NCBI GenBank assembly: GCA_002369155.1
Contig: DFEM01000036.1
Coordinates: forward strand, 1-11,092
Source of the DNA: Lachnospiraceae bacterium UBA3802
GTDB taxonomy: Bacteria > Bacillota > Clostridia > Lachnospirales > Lachnospiraceae
Length of the DNA stretch: 11,092 nucleotides
Direction: 5' to 3'
Shown here: positions 7,603-11,092 of the stretch, one piece after another
How positions within the stretch are numbered: position 1 is the stretch's first letter
Layout of the letters: each line of letters begins with the position of its first letter
Made by a program: the position numbers and the translations under genes
The notes under the pieces: generated by a model
The model's database searches: none
What the model saw: only the letters and a program-made list of their open reading frames with translations
What the model was told of the DNA's origin: nothing

Positions 7603-7616
7603 GTCTGCCGGCAGAC
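7603..7616. repeat. Perfect 14-bp GC-rich palindrome
   Basis: GTCTGCCGGCAGAC equals its own reverse complement. It has no following T-run, so it is a poor terminator. It could be a protein-binding site, or a 5-bp hairpin with a CCGG loop processing the 3' end of the EAL transcript. Confidence 0.5.
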
Positions 7617-7681
7617 AGAGAGAAACCGAAAATCACAAAAATCCAAATTTGCCGGTAATCAAATCAAGATTTACTTAATTC

Positions 7682-7717
7682 AGAGGATTTCCTCTAAAAG
7701 TTAAATTTAGATTTAAC
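7682..7717. other. Two adjacent small hairpins
   Basis: AGAGG/CCTCT with an ATTT loop (7682-7695) is followed four bases later by GTTAAAT/ATTTAAC with a TTAG loop (7700-7717), and then by the T-run TTATTTTTT (7721-7729). Together they could act as a weak terminator for the EAL gene; the stems are short and AT-rich. Confidence 0.35.
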
Positions 7718-7767
7718 ATATTATTTTTTAAAATTCACGATTTAATTAATTTCGCGAATCGAAAACT

Positions 7768-7773
7768 TATAAT
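7768..7773 (+). promoter_or_regulatory. Candidate -10 box for mnmA
   Basis: TATAAT matches the consensus -10, but upstream sequence at the right distance is only TTAATT/ATTAAT, a poor -35. If used, transcription would start near 7780, giving a leader of about 110 nt that contains the 7803-7858 hairpin. Confidence 0.4.
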
Positions 7774-7802
7774 AATAAATTACAAATGGACTTAAAACAG
7801 GG

Positions 7803-7858
7803 AATTGCGGCAAAGATTTTCCAAACACAAGATATGGAATAGAAGATTTGCCGCGATT
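7803..7858 (+). other. 12-bp leader hairpin upstream of mnmA
   Basis: AATTGCGGCAAA (7803-7814) pairs with TTTGCCGCGATT (7847-7858) with one U-G wobble, and the long loop contains TTCC/GGAA (7819-7822 with 7835-7838) for further pairing. Only TTTT (7857-7860) follows, partly inside the stem, so termination would be weak. It lies between the candidate promoter and the mnmA start, the place for an attenuator or RNA-stability element. It matches no riboswitch class that I recognise. Confidence 0.5.
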
Positions 7859-7889
7859 TTGTACTAAAAAGGATTAAAACGGAAAGAAA

Positions 7890-8963
7890 ATGAGCAAAGT
7901 TATAGTAGGTATGTCCGGCGGTGTGGACAGCAGCGTAGTTGCATATTTGATGAAGGCAGCAGGATATGATGTCATCGGTGTGACGCTTCGAACATGGATC
8001 GGATCCAAGGATGAGGTCAGCAGGTGTTGCGAGATTGATGAGGCAAAAGCCATCGCAGACAAACTTGAAGTTTCATATTATGTAAGAAATGTAGGTGAGG
8101 CTTTCAGAGATTTTGTTACGAAGCCTTTTATAGATGATTACTTAAACGGCCTAACGCCAAATCCCTGTGTGGAATGTAATCATTACGTAAAATGGGCGGG
8201 AATGCTCGAGGCAGCTTCGGCGTTTGGAGCCGATTATGTGGCAACGGGCCATTATGCCAAGGTTGTGAAGCTTCCAAACGGCAGATTTACGGTTAAACAG
8301 GCGGATTTTATCGAAAAAGATCAGACTTATATGCTTTATAAACTCTCTCAGGAGCAATTATCGAGGACTTTAATGCCTCTTGGAGGCCTTTCCAAGGCAG
8401 AAGTAAGAGAAATTGCAAAAAACGCAGGCCTTTTTGTGGCCAATAAGCCCGATTCACAGGAAATATGCTTTGTTCCCGAAGGGAAATATACAGATTATAT
8501 AGAAGATAATTCCGAACGAGAAATTCCGGGAGAAGGCAATTTCGTTGATGAAGACGGAAATATCCTCGGAAAACACAAAGGTATCATCCATTATACCGTG
8601 GGACAGAGAAAAGGACTCGGCATTGCTTTCGGCCATCCGGTCTTTGTAAAAGAAGTTAGGCCCGATACCAATGAAGTCGTCTTAAGCGAAGAAGATGCAA
8701 TCTTTAATACGGAAATACTCGTAAACTGTATCAATTTTATGAGTATCGAAGATATAAAAGAAGGCGAAGAGATAAAAGCCAGAGTAAAGGTTCGTTACCG
8801 CCATAACGGCGAGAACGCTATTCTCACACGATTCGACGAAAACTCAATTAAAGTCACATTCGAAAAGCCCGTCAGAGCCTCTACACTCGGCCAGTCCGCA
8901 GTATTCTACGATGCTGAAAACTGTGTTATAGGCGGCGGCAAGATATGTAAGATTATCAAGTAA
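7890..8963 (+). CDS. mnmA: tRNA-specific 2-thiouridylase MnmA
   Basis: A 357-residue cytosolic enzyme that activates U34 of Glu, Gln and Lys tRNAs with ATP and inserts sulfur relayed from a cysteine desulfurase, making 2-thiouridine. The PP-loop ATP motif SGGVDSS is at residues 9-15. The catalytic cysteine pair is present: Cys96 in NPCVECN (Cys93 is an extra cysteine just before) and Cys193 in SQEICFVPEG. YVATGHYAK (116-124) and the C-terminal HYTVGQRKGLGIA (234-246) are typical. Length is normal. ATG 7890 begins right at the conserved N-terminus; upstream are GGAAAG (7881-7886, close) and AAAAAGGA (7866-7873, distant), an untidy ribosome site. The sulfur donor genes often linked to mnmA in clostridia (cysteine desulfurase, NifU-like) are not in the window, though an Rrf2 regulator lies 1.5 kb away. 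Confidence 0.97.
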   Translation: MSKVIVGMSGGVDSSVVAYLMKAAGYDVIGVTLRTWIGSKDEVSRCCEIDEAKAIADKLEVSYYVRNVGEAFRDFVTKPFIDDYLNGLTPNPCVECNHYVKWAGMLEAASAFGADYVATGHYAKVVKLPNGRFTVKQADFIEKDQTYMLYKLSQEQLSRTLMPLGGLSKAEVREIAKNAGLFVANKPDSQEICFVPEGKYTDYIEDNSEREIPGEGNFVDEDGNILGKHKGIIHYTVGQRKGLGIAFGHPVFVKEVRPDTNEVVLSEEDAIFNTEILVNCINFMSIEDIKEGEEIKARVKVRYRHNGENAILTRFDENSIKVTFEKPVRASTLGQSAVFYDAENCVIGGGKICKIIK

Positions 8964-8965
8964 AG

Positions 8966-8997
8966 AATATCGGGTTTTAAATTCCCGATATTTTTTT
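8966..8997 (+). terminator. Rho-independent terminator of mnmA
   Basis: AATATCGGG (8966-8974) and CCCGATATT (8984-8992) form a perfect 9-bp stem with a 9-nt loop, followed by a seven-T run (8991-8997), three bases after the mnmA stop. Confidence 0.93.
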
Positions 8998-9006
8998 AAA
9001 AATTTT

Positions 9007-9029
9007 TGTAACTTTTTTGGTTTTGCGTC
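9007..9029 (+). promoter_or_regulatory. ECF-type promoter motif before the sigma/anti-sigma operon
   Basis: TGTAAC (9007-9012) followed by a T-run and CGTC (9026-9029) resembles the -35 (AAC) and -10 (CGTC) elements of ECF sigma promoters in Firmicutes, which fits autoregulation by the sigma factor just downstream. The 13-base gap is shorter than the roughly 16 bases usual for Bacillus ECF promoters, so the match is tentative. Confidence 0.45.
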
Positions 9030-9058
9030 TGTTTATCATACAGAAAGCAGGTAACAGA

Positions 9059-9565
9059 ATGAACGACAATTCATCTAAACAGATGGAAGAGATTTATTTG
9101 AAATACTGTATACCGCTAAAGAAATACGTCATATCGATATGCCGGAATCCGGATTTGGCAGACGATATCGTATCAGAGACATTTTACAGGGCCATAAAGA
9201 ATTTCGAATCTTATAAAGAAGGAAATTTGTTCGCCTGGCTTTGCACAATAGCGAAAAACACGTATTTTAACCATCTGAAGAAAAAAGATAATATGAACAG
9301 TTCGATAGACGATGAGAATTTCGTTGAAGTAGCCGGAAGCGATAACGTGGAAGCTGAAGTGATCAAGAGAGAGGAACAAAGGAAGCTTTCGGAATGCATC
9401 AACGGGCTGTCGGAAGCAGAAAAAGAGATTGTCAAACTGAGAATCGAAGCCGGTCTTTCATTCAAAGAGATAGGAGATGTGCTTCATAAGAGCGAGAACT
9501 ACGCCAGAGTAACCTTCTATCGCTGCAAAGAAAAACTGAAAGGAATGATGAATGATGAAGAATGA
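9059..9565 (+). CDS. ECF-type RNA polymerase sigma factor
   Basis: A 168-residue sigma-70 family protein with only regions 2 and 4, as in extracytoplasmic-function sigma factors; it directs RNA polymerase to stress- or envelope-responsive promoters. Region 2 spans about residues 10-75, with DLADDIVSETFYRAIKNFESY and FAWLCTIAKNTYFNHLKKK (core binding and -10 recognition). An acidic linker follows. Region 4 (about 113-165) has LSEAEKEIVKLRIEAGLSFKEIGDVL and KSENYARVTFYRCKEKL as the helix-turn-helix for the -35. ATG 9059 is chosen because AGCAGG (9047-9052) is well spaced; the in-frame TTG at 9017 lies inside the promoter motif. Its end overlaps the start of the anti-sigma gene by 14 bases, implying translational coupling. 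Target genes are not visible here. Confidence 0.93.
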   Translation: MNDNSSKQMEEIYLKYCIPLKKYVISICRNPDLADDIVSETFYRAIKNFESYKEGNLFAWLCTIAKNTYFNHLKKKDNMNSSIDDENFVEVAGSDNVEAEVIKREEQRKLSECINGLSEAEKEIVKLRIEAGLSFKEIGDVLHKSENYARVTFYRCKEKLKGMMNDEE

Positions 9566-10379
9566 AAAATGTTATCTTATTAAAGATTTACTTCCATCCT
9601 ATATAGACGAGATTTGTACGGACGAAACAAATGAAATAATAAAGAAACATCTCGAAGAATGCCCCGATTGCAAAAAAAGTTACAATCTTATGAAGGGTGA
9701 TATTCCCGGAGAGAGAGAATTTAAAAATACGGTTGAGTACGACAGGGAACTCTTGCAGAAGGTCGGCCGAGATGTTAAGAGAAAAAATGATAAGTCAAAG
9801 AGAACGACGGCAATTATCGTAGCGGCAGTTCTGCTTGTGTTTATATTTATTAATCTTCCTATAGTTCCCGTAAGCAGCAGAGATTTGAGCGCCAGAATAG
9901 AAAAGCCCTCATACATGTTGGAAAAGGCCGCATACAAATATAACGAGGTTCCCGAAAACAGCGTGCTTTTATATGAGGATGAGACGGTATACACAGTAAA
10001 GCAATCTAAGGATTCACCTACGGGAATGGTAATGGTGGAAGGAGAAGCCGGTCTGGATGATTTGTTTTTCCACAGGGTGATTGCTGACGGAAGTACTGAA
10101 AAAGACGGTATAGTTTATTATGCCACACGTGAAGTTGATTTGATGAATCTTTCTTTTGTGGAGATCGAATCAAGCAAACCTGTGAGAAGATACAAGACAA
10201 AAACCGAGACTGTAAACAACAGGCAGGCATTAGTGGTAAAATCCGTTAAGACATCAATCCTCGGCAGTCTTCAGAACAATAAGGAGTTAAAGTCCACAAT
10301 TACCGTAGTTAACAACGACGGGATAGACAATGTGTATGTAAAAAACGGACAAAGCTTTGTGAAAATCAATACAGACTGA
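9552..10379 (+). CDS. Membrane anti-sigma factor with N-terminal zinc-finger (ZAS-like)
   Basis: A 275-residue protein predicted to hold the adjacent ECF sigma factor inactive at the membrane. The N-terminal cytosolic part has HLEECPDC (His33, Cys37, Cys40), the HxxxCxxC core of zinc-finger anti-sigma domains, with Cys7 or Cys22 as possible fourth ligands. One membrane helix is at about residues 85-105. The remaining 170 residues lie outside and match no domain I recognise; this part should sense the signal or be cleaved. Two ATGs (9552, 9555) are in tandem; AAAGGA at 9538-9543 is well placed for either. The overlap with the sigma gene is the usual partner-switch arrangement and the main evidence for the assignment, together with the zinc motif and topology. 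Confidence 0.88.
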   Translation: MMKNEKCYLIKDLLPSYIDEICTDETNEIIKKHLEECPDCKKSYNLMKGDIPGEREFKNTVEYDRELLQKVGRDVKRKNDKSKRTTAIIVAAVLLVFIFINLPIVPVSSRDLSARIEKPSYMLEKAAYKYNEVPENSVLLYEDETVYTVKQSKDSPTGMVMVEGEAGLDDLFFHRVIADGSTEKDGIVYYATREVDLMNLSFVEIESSKPVRRYKTKTETVNNRQALVVKSVKTSILGSLQNNKELKSTITVVNNDGIDNVYVKNGQSFVKINTD

Positions 10380-10410
10380 TATTGCGGATCCGAAATTCAT
10401 TTTCATTTTT

Positions 10411-10448
10411 AAAAGAGCCCGGCGGTTTCATTTACCGTTCGGGCTCTT
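10411..10448. terminator. Shared terminator between convergent anti-sigma and Rrf2 genes
   Basis: AAGAGCCCG (10413-10421) pairs with CGGGCTCTT (10440-10448), and CGGT with ACCG extends the stem across a small bulge. On the - strand the stem ends in CTCTTTT, a short U-run, making it a terminator for the Rrf2 gene whose stop is six bases away. On the + strand the U-run is poor, but the hairpin is strong and lies 34 bases past the anti-sigma stop. Confidence 0.75.
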
Positions 10449-10453
10449 AATGT

Positions 10454-10855
10454 TTATTCTTCGATTAAATCCGATAGTTTTTTGTTGTAAAAGAAATTGT
10501 GGACCAGATCCGCATATTCTTTCCAAAGAGGAAGAGTCATACATGCGGATGCTCTCGGACATTCCTCAGCTTTTTCCGCAAGGCAGGCTACAGGAGCCAG
10601 AGAACCTTCCGTCAATTCAATTATTTCGCCTACCGAGTATTCCTCGGGCTTTCTTTTTAATTTGTAACCGCCGCCTTTTCCGGAAAGGCTTGCAAGCAAA
10701 CCGCCTTCAACCAAATCTTTAATGATTATCTCAAGATATTTCTTGGAGATCCCCTGTCTCTCTGCTATATCTTTAAGAGGAATAAAAGCTTCACTGTCCT
10801 GAGAGGCGAGATCAATCATTATTCGCAATGCATATCTTCCCTTGGTAGAAATCAT
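10454..10855 (-). CDS. Rrf2-family transcriptional regulator, IscR-like with three cysteines
   Basis: A 133-residue DNA-binding protein of the Rrf2 family. The N-terminal winged helix is typical: MISTKGRYALRIMIDLA, then IPLKDIAERQGISKKYLEIIIKDL as the helix-turn-helix, and a glycine-rich wing LSGKGGGYKLKR. Three cysteines, Cys91, Cys99 and Cys105, are spaced C-x7-C-x5-C in the segment where IscR has its iron-sulfur ligands (C-x5-C-x5-C), so an iron-sulfur cluster or redox sensor is likely. CymR-type members without the three cysteines are less fitting. The start at 10855 has AGAAGG just upstream on its strand. The usual partners of such genes (cysteine desulfurase, NifU-like scaffold, mnmA) do not follow it; instead it is convergent with the anti-sigma gene, and mnmA is 1.5 kb away on the other strand. 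An inverted repeat over its -10 box suggests autoregulation. Confidence 0.93.
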   Translation of the reverse strand: MISTKGRYALRIMIDLASQDSEAFIPLKDIAERQGISKKYLEIIIKDLVEGGLLASLSGKGGGYKLKRKPEEYSVGEIIELTEGSLAPVACLAEKAEECPRASACMTLPLWKEYADLVHNFFYNKKLSDLIEE

Positions 10856-10877
10856 TTTTAATACCTTCTTTCAAATA

Positions 10878-10898
10878 AATCTTTCAACAAGAAAGATT
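10878..10898. promoter_or_regulatory. Inverted repeat overlapping the Rrf2 promoter, candidate operator
   Basis: AATCTTTC (10878-10885) and GAAAGATT (10891-10898) are perfect inverted 8-base arms around AACAA. The right arm runs into the -10 box of the - strand Rrf2 gene, so a bound dimer would block transcription. Rrf2 proteins often repress their own genes through such sites. Confidence 0.6.
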
Positions 10899-10901
10899 AT
10901 A
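10896..10901 (-). promoter_or_regulatory. -10 box of the Rrf2 gene
   Basis: On the - strand this reads TATAAT, about 40 bases before the start codon. The hexamer 17 bases upstream (TTTATT, 10919-10924) is a poor -35, which would fit a weak or activator-assisted promoter. Confidence 0.55.
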
Positions 10902-10960
10902 AAACAAATTTTTCAAAAAATAAAGAAAAACCTATCAAAACAGTGGGTAAAATGACAAAT

Positions 10961-10991
10961 AAAAAATCGAGGCTGTAAAAACAGCCCCGAT
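10961..10991 (-). terminator. Rho-independent terminator of the aldolase-like gene
   Basis: On the - strand ATCGGGGCTGT (10991-10981) pairs with ACAGCCTCGAT (10976-10966) through an 11-bp stem with one G-U wobble and a TTTT loop, followed by a T-run (10966-10961). It lies about 25 bases past the stop codon of the gene entering from the right edge. Confidence 0.9.
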
Positions 10992-11015
10992 TAATTTATT
11001 TTCAGTATGGTTTAA

Positions 11016-11092
11016 TTAAGCTTTACCGTCAGAACCAAGAACGTTAATAATCTTGTGAGCAACCATATCCTTAACAGCCTGACGAGCGGGCT
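11016..11092 (-). CDS. fba: C-terminal end of a gene, probably class II fructose-bisphosphate aldolase
   Basis: Only the last 24 complete codons are in the window. On the - strand they read PARQAVKDMVAHKIINVLGS followed by DGKA and the stop. The pattern PAR.A.K.MV.HK..NVLGS.GKA resembles the end of class II (zinc-dependent) fructose-bisphosphate aldolases from clostridia, which split fructose 1,6-bisphosphate into two triose phosphates in glycolysis. The match is from recall of the family ending, and the catalytic part lies outside the window. A strong terminator follows it, so the Rrf2 gene downstream is probably transcribed separately. A glycolytic gene here would fit the central carbon enzyme at the other end of the window, but the distance makes a functional link doubtful. 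Confidence 0.65.
   Translation of the reverse strand, partial: PARQAVKDMVAHKIINVLGSDGKA

Larger units (their letters stand above)
7538..7889. other. Intergenic region between EAL gene and mnmA, AT-rich and full of inverted repeats
   Basis: This 352-base gap has no credible gene and no classical terminator for the EAL gene. It holds palindrome TCAATATATTGA (7541-7552), whose AATATATTGA part recurs at 7587-7596, a perfect GC-rich palindrome (7603-7616), two adjacent small hairpins (7682-7717), a -10-like TATAAT (7768-7773) and a 12-bp hairpin (7803-7858) before mnmA. The last 200 bases probably contain the mnmA promoter and leader. Confidence 0.7.

Noticed and set aside
7786-7842. 18-codon leader peptide gene before mnmA
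   Set aside because: There is no Shine-Dalgarno and the peptide has no run of regulatory codons. It is kept only as a side remark in the mnmA leader finding.
9017-9058. TTG start extending the ECF sigma factor by 14 residues
   Set aside because: The codon lies within the proposed promoter element and has no ribosome site, whereas ATG 9059 has one.
10450-10722. 90-codon + strand frame opposite the Rrf2 gene
   Set aside because: The - strand frame encodes a clear Rrf2 protein; this frame is its antisense shadow.
1-11092. A joint bifid-shunt locus formed by phosphoketolase and aldolase at the two window ends
   Set aside because: The genes are 9 kb apart, on opposite strands, with unrelated genes and several terminators between them.
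1-11092. Mobile element, CRISPR array, tRNA or defence system
   Set aside because: No transposase or integrase frame, no regularly spaced repeats, no tRNA-like cloverleaf and no defence domains were seen on either strand.

Overview
The window is an 11 kb piece of a low-to-moderate GC Gram-positive genome, most likely a clostridial Firmicute and plausibly Lachnospiraceae (Butyrivibrio/Roseburia-like). This rests on AGGAG-type ribosome sites, a lipoprotein with a Gram-positive lipobox, small ECF sigma/anti-sigma and Rrf2 modules, and short intergenic gaps with U-tract terminators. The genus is an inference. No transposase, integrase, tRNA, rRNA or CRISPR array is visible, and most of the window reads as ordinary chromosome.

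Left part (1-3962): the last 665 codons of a thiamine-diphosphate phosphoketolase (xfp) enter from the left edge. Five bases after its stop begins a zinc/manganese-type substrate-binding lipoprotein with an acid-rich loop but no ABC permease or ATPase beside it. A terminator follows, then a ZIP-family metal permease with its own promoter. Two metal-acquisition proteins of different transport classes are thus adjacent.

Middle part (3963-7889): a strong 76-nt hairpin terminator is followed by three genes on the + strand: a small calcineurin-like phosphoesterase, a nicotinamidase/isochorismatase-like cysteine hydrolase with an operator-like palindrome at its promoter, and a membrane-anchored c-di-GMP protein (extracytoplasmic sensor, degenerate GGDEF, intact EAL). 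The only long non-coding stretch (7538-7889) follows. It is rich in small inverted repeats and contains a 12-bp hairpin in the presumed leader of the next gene.

Right part (7890-11092): mnmA (tRNA 2-thiouridylase) ends in a clear terminator. Next is an ECF sigma factor overlapping a zinc-finger, single-pass membrane anti-sigma factor. They are preceded by an ECF-like promoter motif, which suggests autoregulation. Convergent to this pair, on the - strand, are an IscR-like Rrf2 regulator with three cysteines and a palindrome over its own -10 box, and upstream of it the C-terminal end of what looks like class II fructose-bisphosphate aldolase.

I do not see a convincing new multi-gene system. 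The best leads are the orphan metal-binding lipoprotein next to a ZIP permease, the candidate autoregulatory operator of the Rrf2 gene, the palindrome at the cysteine hydrolase promoter, and the structured leader of mnmA.
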